37,213 nucleotides of DNA from Rhizobium sp. Q54 (GTDB lineage: Bacteria > Pseudomonadota > Alphaproteobacteria > SHVV01): positions 1 to 37,213 of the forward strand of contig CAMDOQ010000005.1 of assembly GCA_945903685.1 (NCBI GenBank). The letters run 5' to 3'. Positions 30,596-37,213 of this stretch are shown here, piece by piece. Position 1 is the stretch's first letter. Every line of letters begins with the position of its first letter. Under the pieces are notes generated by a model, which made no database searches, was not told the origin of the DNA, and worked only from the letters and a program-made list of their open reading frames with translations. The position numbers were made by a program, and so were the translations under genes.

Positions 30596-31327
30596 GTGAG
30601 CGACCTGGGTTCGTCCCGTCCGCCGGTGCCGTTTCGGTTGGTGCGCCTGTGGCCGCTCGCGCTCTTGGCCGTCGCGGCGTTCGCGGTGTTCGCGTTCCGT
30701 CTCGACCGCTATGTCGGCTTCGATGCGCTCCGCACCCATCGCGCCGACCTCGTCGCCTTCGTCGCTGCCCACGCAACCGCCGCCGCGGCCCTGTTCGTGC
30801 TCGCCTACGCGGCGGTTACGGCGCTCTCGATTCCCGGCGCCACGGTGATGACGCTGGTCGGAGGCTTCCTGTTCGGAACGCTCCTCGGCGGAGCGTTGGT
30901 TGCGGTCGGCGCCACCGCGGGCGCTACGTTGATCTTCCTCGCCGCCAAATCGTCACTTGGCGATCACTTGCTCGCGCGTGCCGGCCCGGCAGTCAAGAAG
31001 ATGGAGGCCGGGTTTCGGGCCAATGCCTTGAGCTACATGTTGTTCCTAAGGTTGGTTCCGGCGTTCCCGTTCTTCGTCGTCAACCTGGTCCCGGCCTTTC
31101 TTGGCGTTTCGCTCAAGGTTTTCGTCATCGCAACCGTGGTCGGCATCGTGCCCGCCACGTTCATCTATGCCAGCGTCGGATCGAGCCTCGGGGCGCTGCT
31201 CGACGCCGGCGCTACGCCCGATCTCGGGCTCATTCTCGAGCCCCACTTTCTGCTGCCGATCGTCGGGCTCGCCTTGCTCGCTTTGGTGCCTGTCGTTTAC
31301 AAACGGTGGCGGAGTCGCGACCGTTAG
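30596..31327 (+). CDS. TVP38/TMEM64 family membrane protein
   Basis: GTG start with AAGGAGGG SD; AYAAVTALSIPGATVMTLVGGFLFGTLLGGALVAVGATAGATLIFLAAKSSLGD, FLRLVPAFPFFVVNLVPAFLGVSLKVFVIATVVGIVPATFIYASVGSSLG. Confidence 0.92.
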   Translation: MSDLGSSRPPVPFRLVRLWPLALLAVAAFAVFAFRLDRYVGFDALRTHRADLVAFVAAHATAAAALFVLAYAAVTALSIPGATVMTLVGGFLFGTLLGGALVAVGATAGATLIFLAAKSSLGDHLLARAGPAVKKMEAGFRANALSYMLFLRLVPAFPFFVVNLVPAFLGVSLKVFVIATVVGIVPATFIYASVGSSLGALLDAGATPDLGLILEPHFLLPIVGLALLALVPVVYKRWRSRDR

Positions 31328-31377
31328 CCCCGAAGCGGCGATTGGCTGGCGCGCGTTAGGCCGCAAGAAGTGAGTCC

Positions 31378-32796
31378 GTGACCAAGACGATCGCCACCGA
31401 CCTTTGCATCATCGGCGCCGGATCAGGCGGCCTTTCGCTCGCCGCGGTGGCGACCCAGCTCGGGGTCGGCACCGTGCTGATCGAGCGCGGCCGCATGGGC
31501 GGCGATTGTTTGAACTATGGCTGCGTTCCCTCGAAGGCGCTGATTGCGGCGGCGCGCGCCGCGCATGGGGCGCGGGCGGCAGCCGTTTTCGGTGTCGACG
31601 CCGAGCCTAGGGTCGACTTCGCGCGCGTCCGCCGCCACATCCACGACGTCATCGCCGAGATAGCGCCGCACGACTCGGTCGAGCGGTTCGCGGCGCTAGG
31701 CGTCCGCGTCGTCGCGGCCGACGCCGAATTCATCGGCCCGCGCGAAGTCGCCGCGGGCGACGTCCGCGTCGTCGCCAAACGTTACGTGATCGCGACCGGG
31801 TCGTCGCCGTTGGTGCCGTCGATCCCGGGCCTCGCCGAGTCCGGCTATCTCACCAACGAATCAATCTTCGATCTCACGCAGTTGCCGGCGCACCTCGTCG
31901 TCATCGGCGGCGGGCCGATCGGGATCGAGCTCGGCCAAGCGTTCCGACGCTTGGGGGCAGCGGTCTCGATCGTCGAAGCGGGACGCGTGCTTCCGGCCGA
32001 TGAGCCCGAGATGGCGGAGCAGATCGCGACCGAGCTTCGCCGCGAGGGGATCGAGGTGCTCGAAGGGGCGACGGTGGCGCGGGTCGAAGGCAAGGCCGGT
32101 AACCTACGCGTCACGGCGATGAGTGCCGCAGGCGCCCGCACGCTCACGGGCAGCCACGTTCTGGTCGCGGCCGGCCGCCGCGCCAACCTGCCGCGCGGAC
32201 TCGAAGCGGCCGGGATCGCGTACGACAAGACTGGCATCGCGCTCGACCGCGCGCTACGCACCACCAACCGGCGAGTGTTCGCGATCGGCGATGCCGCTGG
32301 CGGACTGAAGTTCACCCATTTCGCCAACTATCAGGCGATCGGGATTCTGCAGAATGTGCTGTTGCCGTTCGCGCTCCCGGTCAAACCGCGACCGATTCCG
32401 TGGGTCACCTATGCCGAGCCCGAGCTCGCGCATGTCGGGCTGACCGAGGCCGCTGCGCGCGGTGCCGGCCATGCCGTCAATATCCTGCGGTGGCCGTTCG
32501 CCGAAAATGATCGTGCCAAGGCCGACCGCGCGACCGCCGGCCACATCAAGATCGTGACCGACCGCCGCGACCGCGTGCTCGGTGTTTCGATTCTCGGCGC
32601 CCATGCCGGCGAATTGATCGTGCCGTGGACGATGATGATCGGGGCCCGCCAGCGCTCGCACCGGTTGTTGCGGACGGTGTTTCCCTATCCGACCTACTCC
32701 GAGGTCAGCCGGCGCGCGGCGGCGAGCGCGTTGGCGCCCAAATTACTGAGCCCGGCGATCCGGCGCTGGGTCAGGTTCTTGCTCCGCTTCATTTGA
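31378..32796 (+). CDS. FAD-dependent pyridine nucleotide-disulfide oxidoreductase (MerA/dihydrolipoamide dehydrogenase-like)
   Basis: CIIGAGSGGLSLA (FAD-binding), GGDCLNYGCVPSKALI (redox-active Cys pair), VVIGGGPIGIELGQAFRRLG (NAD(P)-binding), FAIGDAAGG; C-terminal dimerisation region VFPYPTYSEVSRRA. Confidence 0.92.
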   Translation: MTKTIATDLCIIGAGSGGLSLAAVATQLGVGTVLIERGRMGGDCLNYGCVPSKALIAAARAAHGARAAAVFGVDAEPRVDFARVRRHIHDVIAEIAPHDSVERFAALGVRVVAADAEFIGPREVAAGDVRVVAKRYVIATGSSPLVPSIPGLAESGYLTNESIFDLTQLPAHLVVIGGGPIGIELGQAFRRLGAAVSIVEAGRVLPADEPEMAEQIATELRREGIEVLEGATVARVEGKAGNLRVTAMSAAGARTLTGSHVLVAAGRRANLPRGLEAAGIAYDKTGIALDRALRTTNRRVFAIGDAAGGLKFTHFANYQAIGILQNVLLPFALPVKPRPIPWVTYAEPELAHVGLTEAAARGAGHAVNILRWPFAENDRAKADRATAGHIKIVTDRRDRVLGVSILGAHAGELIVPWTMMIGARQRSHRLLRTVFPYPTYSEVSRRAAASALAPKLLSPAIRRWVRFLLRFI

Positions 32797-32836
32797 CCCG
32801 CCGCAATTTTGGCGGCATTCGGTTATCCTAGCGGCG

Positions 32837-34264
32837 ATGCCGCTGCGCGCCGTCTTTCCGCTCTCGAGCCTTTCGGCTCCCCTCCTCGTGCTCACGATCG
32901 GGTTCGTGATGCTGGCCGAGGTGTTGATCTACGTACCTTCGATCGCGCGGTTCCGACAGGTCTACCTCGAGGAACGGTTGGCGGCGGCGCACCTGGCGTC
33001 GCTGGCGCTCGATGCCGCGCCCAATCAACCGATCAGTGCCACGCTCTCGAACAAATTGCTCGAACAAGCGATGGTCCGCATCGTGTCGATCAAACGCAAA
33101 GACGCGCGCAGCCTCTACCTGGGCGACGATATGCCGCCGCCGGTACATGCGTCGTTCGACCTGCGCGATCCGAGTTGGTTCGGCCTTGCCGTCGATGCTT
33201 TCGAGACCTTGATGATGAATCGGAAGCGCGTGATCAGCGTCGCTGGCAACGCGGGCACGGTCGGCGATACCATCGACGTTATCCTCGACGAGTATCCGAT
33301 GCAGCAGGCGATGCGGGATTTTTCGATTCGCATCTTAACCCTGTCGATTTTCATCTCGGTCATAACCGCCGGTTTCGTGTTCTTGAGCCTGCAGTGGCTG
33401 ATGGTGCGGCCGATGCGCCGCATCACGCAGAGCATGGTCGCGTTCCGCAATGCCCCCGAGGACTCGACCGTCGGTCCCGAAATCTCGGCCCGCCGCGACG
33501 AGATCGGCGTCGCCCAACGCGAACTTGCCGACATGCAAGTGAACCTACGCGCGGCGTTGCGCCAGCGCTCCCACTTGGCTGCGCTGGGTGCCGCCGTCAG
33601 CAAGATCAATCACGATCTTCGCAATATTCTCGCCACCGCCCAGCTCGTCTCCGATCGCCTGACCGACAGCGCCGATCCCGCTGTGCGCCGCATTGCGCCG
33701 ACGCTGGTACGTTCGATCGACCGCGCCATCGCGCTCTGTACCAACTCGCTCCGCTACGGCCGCGGCGACGACGTCGTGCTCGATCGCCAATCGTTCGATC
33801 TTGGCGATCTCGTGAGCGACGTCCGCGCCGCGCTGACGCTGGCCCTGCCGGCGGGGGTCGAGTTCCGCAGCGACATCGCCGCCGGTTTCACGATCGTCGG
33901 CGACCGCGAGCAGATGTTTCGGGTGTTTCTCAATTTGACCCGCAACGCCGCCGAGGCGATGGCGGGGTTCGCCACCGGTTCGATCGCGATCCGTGCCGCG
34001 CGAACCGCGGCGGCGGCAGTGATCGAAATCGTCGACACCGGACCTGGTATTCCCGAAGCGGCGCGCCTTCATATGTTCGAGCCCTTCAAGGGCGCGGCGC
34101 GGAGCGGCGGGACCGGGCTCGGGCTCGCCATCGCCCGCGACATCATGCATGCTCATGGCGGCGAGATCGAACTCGCGGCGTCGGGACCGGCCGGAACCGT
34201 CTTCCGGTTGACGCTGCCCGATCGCGCCGCTGTGCTCGATCGACGCACCGCCAATCGGCGCTGA
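32837..34264 (+). CDS. HAMP-domain sensor histidine kinase
   Basis: Two TM segments flanking a periplasmic sensor; HAMP LMVRPMRRITQSM; H-box VSKINHDLRNILATAQLVSDRL; N-box FLNLTRNAAEAM; G-boxes IVDTGPGIPE and GGTGLGLAIA. Confidence 0.93.
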   Translation: MPLRAVFPLSSLSAPLLVLTIGFVMLAEVLIYVPSIARFRQVYLEERLAAAHLASLALDAAPNQPISATLSNKLLEQAMVRIVSIKRKDARSLYLGDDMPPPVHASFDLRDPSWFGLAVDAFETLMMNRKRVISVAGNAGTVGDTIDVILDEYPMQQAMRDFSIRILTLSIFISVITAGFVFLSLQWLMVRPMRRITQSMVAFRNAPEDSTVGPEISARRDEIGVAQRELADMQVNLRAALRQRSHLAALGAAVSKINHDLRNILATAQLVSDRLTDSADPAVRRIAPTLVRSIDRAIALCTNSLRYGRGDDVVLDRQSFDLGDLVSDVRAALTLALPAGVEFRSDIAAGFTIVGDREQMFRVFLNLTRNAAEAMAGFATGSIAIRAARTAAAAVIEIVDTGPGIPEAARLHMFEPFKGAARSGGTGLGLAIARDIMHAHGGEIELAASGPAGTVFRLTLPDRAAVLDRRTANRR

Positions 34265-34270
34265 GCCGAT

Positions 34271-34286
34271 TGTGATGGCGATCACT
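34271..34286. promoter_or_regulatory. CRP-like palindrome upstream of the lipoprotein gene
   Basis: TGTGA-TGGCGA-TCACT, one mismatch from TGTGA-N6-TCACA; perfect core GTGAT-GGCG-ATCAC; 57 nt upstream of the ATG at 34343. Confidence 0.45.
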
Positions 34287-34342
34287 CGATCGGTAACGAC
34301 CCTGACTCGACGTTAGCCGGACCGCGGACTAGTCTCCGGGCC

Positions 34343-34714
34343 ATGCGACGAAACCTCGCCCTGGCGTTTCTCTTGGTCGCCGTGCCCCTGCTATCGGGGT
34401 GCGGGCTGATGACCATGACGTTGGTCAACGAAGCTGCGTCGAGCGTGACCGGCAAGCAGTGCGAAGTGCAAAACGCCTTCAAGGAGAAGCCGTTCTGCGA
34501 CCAATTCGTGCCGCCGCCGAGCCCGGTCGTTCACTGCTTTCGGACGCTCGGCAGCGTGAACTGCTACAGCGAACCCAATCCGTTCGCGGCCGGCCAGTTC
34601 ACCAATCAGCCGATGCTGCCGCCGGTGAAGGCGCCCACGGACGTGGTACGCGAAGACAAGCCCGGGACGGTGATCCCGGCGTCGACGTGGCCTGGGACCC
34701 CCAAACCTATCTGA
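34343..34714 (+). CDS. Small Cys-rich lipoprotein of unknown function
   Basis: Type II signal peptide with lipobox LLSGC; 123 aa; four further Cys residues (QC, FC, HCFRTLGSVNCY). Confidence 0.75.
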   Translation: MRRNLALAFLLVAVPLLSGCGLMTMTLVNEAASSVTGKQCEVQNAFKEKPFCDQFVPPPSPVVHCFRTLGSVNCYSEPNPFAAGQFTNQPMLPPVKAPTDVVREDKPGTVIPASTWPGTPKPI

Positions 34715-35457
34715 AGTACGGCGGCGAGCGGGCGCGTCCCGCAGCCGACCTTCTGGCGCGGGTGCCGGTCGCGGCGCCGAGGGTCGCGGTCGACTTGGGC
34801 TGCGGCGCCGGCAACATCACGCGGCTGCTGGCCGAACGCTGGCCCGCAGCCACGATCGTCGGCGTCGATAGTTCGGAGGCGATGTTGGCGACCGCCCGCG
34901 CCGCCGGGATTCGGGCACGGTTCGAGCACGCCGATATCGCCGACTTTCGCCCCGATATCGCTCCCGACGTTATCTATTCGAACGCGGCCCTGCATTGGTT
35001 AGGCGACCACGCCGCGCTGTTCCCGCGGCTGGTCCGCGTGCTCGCGCCGGGCGGCACCCTCGCCGTGCAGATGCCGCGCAACCATCATCGACCGCTGCAG
35101 TCGATCTTGAGCGCGTTGGTCGATGAATGGGGTTTGGCGCCGCGCCTCGCCGACGTGGCCGGCCGGCGTGAAATCCTGGCACCCGAAGCGTACTACGCGG
35201 TACTCGCGCCGCACGTCGCCGCGCTCGACATCTGGGAGGTCGACTACCTTCACGTTCTCTCCGGTGACAACCCGGCGTTCGAGTGGGCCAGGGGTACGTC
35301 GCTTCGTCCGGTGCTCGCGGCACTCGACGGGGCTGACCAACGCCGCTTCCTCGAAGCCTACGCGGCACGTATAAAGGACGCGTATCCGCGCGACAGCGAA
35401 GGCCGGACGCTGTTTCCGTTCCGCCGCACCTTCTTCGTCGCAACGGCGCGCGGCTGA
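34687..35457 (+). CDS. tam: Trans-aconitate 2-methyltransferase-like SAM-dependent methyltransferase
   Basis: GTG start gives (M)AWDPQTYLKYGGERARPAADLLARV, then VDLGCGAGNITRLLAERWP, SNAALHWLGDHAALFPRLVRVLAPGGTLAVQMPRN. Confidence 0.88.
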   Translation: MAWDPQTYLKYGGERARPAADLLARVPVAAPRVAVDLGCGAGNITRLLAERWPAATIVGVDSSEAMLATARAAGIRARFEHADIADFRPDIAPDVIYSNAALHWLGDHAALFPRLVRVLAPGGTLAVQMPRNHHRPLQSILSALVDEWGLAPRLADVAGRREILAPEAYYAVLAPHVAALDIWEVDYLHVLSGDNPAFEWARGTSLRPVLAALDGADQRRFLEAYAARIKDAYPRDSEGRTLFPFRRTFFVATARG

Positions 35458-35501
35458 CCGCCGTCGTCACACCGCTGACCGCCAGCGTTGTCGCGCCGCG
35501 G

Positions 35502-37202
35502 CTAGTCGCCGAGCGCCACCCCTTCGCGGCGACGATCGGCCCCGCCCTCGATCCCGCTCGCCGTCACCGCGAGCCCCTGCTGGCCGCTGTTGATCGGCTG
35601 TATTTGAACCTCGTGCCCGAGCGCTTCGAGCGCCGCTTTGAGGGGCGCCAGGGGGGTGTCGCCTTCGAGTTCGGTGGCGCCGTTGCGATTGAGATAGTGA
35701 GGCAGATCGATCGCGCTCTGAATGTCGAGGTCCCAGTCGAGGACGCCGACCGTCATCTTGGCGACGAAACCGATAATGCGGCTGCCGCCTTGCGATCCGA
35801 CCGCGAGGCGAAGTTTGCCGCTCTCGTCGAACACCAGGGTCGGCGCCATCGAGCTCAACGGGCGCTTGCCAGGTGCCGGCGCATTCGCCACCGCGCGTCC
35901 GTCCTCGCCCAGCGGCGCGAACGCGAAGTCGGTGAGTTGGTTGTTGAGGAGGAAACCGCGCACCATGAGCTTCGCGCCGAACGGTCCCTCGATAGTAGCG
36001 GTGAGGCTGACGGCATTGCCCTCGGCATCGATCACGGTGAGGTGGGAGGTTGCCGGTATTTCGGCCGCCTCGGCCGGCGCGAAGCGTTCGCCGCGCCGCT
36101 CCGGCAGGGTACCGGCGACGGCCCGGCCGCGGCTCCGCGCCGGATCGATCAGCGTGCCGCGACCGCGAAGATAGGCAGGATCGAGCAGGTCGGCGACCGG
36201 TACCGCGACGTGCTCGGGATCGCCGAGATAGCGGGCGCGGTCGGCGAAGGCGAGCCGGCTCGCCTCGGCCACCAGATGAACGGCCTCGGCCGAGGTCGGC
36301 CGCAGCCGCCTCAGCTCGAACCGCTCGAGCAGCGCCAGCGTCTGCAACAGCGCGATGCCGCCCGAGCTTGGCGGCGGCATGCTGCAGACCCGGTAGCGGC
36401 GATAAGGTCCGCACACCGGCTCGCGCACGCGCGCTTCGTAGCCGGCCAAGTCGGCATAGGCGAGCCGCCCCGGGTTACGCGGCGCCGTGGTGACGGCGCC
36501 AACGATGTCGGCCGCGATCGTGCCCCGGTAGAACGCGTCGGCGCCGTCGCGCGCAATCGCCGCGAGCACATCGGCGATCGGCTGGTTGCTTAAGCGCGAT
36601 CCCGCGCGGCGCGGTACACCGTCGGGCGTGAAGAAGTATTGCCGCGTCTCGGCAAACGTTGCGAGGGTGCGGTCCTGGACGATCGAGCCCTCGAGCCGGG
36701 GCGACACGATGAAACCGGTGCCGGCGTATTGCGCCGCCGGCCCGAACAGCCGACCCCACGGCAGCCGGCCGTGGTCGCGATGCGCACGTTCGAGCATACG
36801 GACGAGCCCAGGCGTCCCGACCGCCAGGCCGCCGACCACGGCCTCCATGAACGGCCGGGGCTTGCCGTCGGCTCCGAGGAACATGTCCGGGACCGCCGCC
36901 GCGGGCGCGGTTTCGCGTCCATCGTAGGCGAGGGTCGTGCCGCTCTTGGCGTCGAAGTGAAGCAGAAATGCGCCGCCGCCCAAGCCGGAGGACTGCGGCT
37001 CGACCACCGCCAGCACCAGCACGGCAGCGATCGCGGCATCGACCGCGCCTCCCCCGGCGCGCAACATCTCGAGCCCGGCCGCGGCCGCCCGCGGATCGGC
37101 TGCCGCGATCATGTGCTTGGCGGCTTTGGCTGACTGTGCAAGCGCCGGAGCGGCCGCAAGCCCGATCAGCGCGGCAAGACCGATACCGCAAACCAATCGC
37201 AT
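35502..37202 (-). CDS. ggt: Gamma-glutamyltransferase
   Basis: Signal peptide; AGGGAVDAAIAAVLVLAVVEPQSSGLGGGAFLL; TSHLTVIDAEGNAVSLTATI (autoprocessing Thr), PSSGGIALLQTLALLE. Confidence 0.94.
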   Translation of the reverse strand: MRLVCGIGLAALIGLAAAPALAQSAKAAKHMIAAADPRAAAAGLEMLRAGGGAVDAAIAAVLVLAVVEPQSSGLGGGAFLLHFDAKSGTTLAYDGRETAPAAAVPDMFLGADGKPRPFMEAVVGGLAVGTPGLVRMLERAHRDHGRLPWGRLFGPAAQYAGTGFIVSPRLEGSIVQDRTLATFAETRQYFFTPDGVPRRAGSRLSNQPIADVLAAIARDGADAFYRGTIAADIVGAVTTAPRNPGRLAYADLAGYEARVREPVCGPYRRYRVCSMPPPSSGGIALLQTLALLERFELRRLRPTSAEAVHLVAEASRLAFADRARYLGDPEHVAVPVADLLDPAYLRGRGTLIDPARSRGRAVAGTLPERRGERFAPAEAAEIPATSHLTVIDAEGNAVSLTATIEGPFGAKLMVRGFLLNNQLTDFAFAPLGEDGRAVANAPAPGKRPLSSMAPTLVFDESGKLRLAVGSQGGSRIIGFVAKMTVGVLDWDLDIQSAIDLPHYLNRNGATELEGDTPLAPLKAALEALGHEVQIQPINSGQQGLAVTASGIEGGADRRREGVALGD

Positions 37203-37213
37203 CGAACGAGTAC

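Noticed and set aside
32799-32816. CCGCC-GCAATTTT-GGCGG hairpin between flavoprotein and kinase genes
   Set aside because: Only 5 bp with an 8-nt loop and no U-run; not enough to call a terminator or riboswitch.
32809-34275. 488-aa + strand ORF overlapping the histidine kinase in another frame
   Set aside because: Arg-rich frame-shifted product without motifs; the kinase frame has all HAMP/HisKA/HATPase motifs.

Overview
This 37.2 kb window is high-GC, gene-dense bacterial chromosome. The gene order looks alphaproteobacterial (an inference from synteny and families, not a search result). Most of it is housekeeping: a yejABEF-type peptide ABC transporter with two tandem yejA-like genes; hisN-like, cytochrome c, kdsB and pheA; nudC, SRP RNA (ffs), dnaX, ybaB and recR; rmuC; def-fmt-truA; dapD-dapE with a HAD nucleotidase; and rpmH-rnpA-yidD-yidC-engB-argB. 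The end of the window carries a TVP38/TMEM64 protein, a MerA-like flavoprotein, an orphan histidine kinase, a Cys-rich lipoprotein, a trans-aconitate methyltransferase-like gene and gamma-glutamyltransferase. I see no CRISPR array, tRNA, rRNA, transposase, phage or classical defence genes. The less ordinary parts are: (i) a + strand three-gene c-di-GMP block (degenerate GGDEF-EAL, PAS-GAF-GGDEF with I-site, DUF2336-like) between argB and the dapD/dapE cluster; (ii) the TVP38 / flavoprotein / kinase / lipoprotein neighbourhood with a CRP-like palindrome; (iii) two convergent gene pairs that overlap by the same TTAG stop tetranucleotide inside GCGC-NTTA-GCGC hairpins; and (iv) a few small uncharacterised proteins. 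I did not find a clear-cut undescribed system. The c-di-GMP/DUF2336 block is the best candidate for follow-up.
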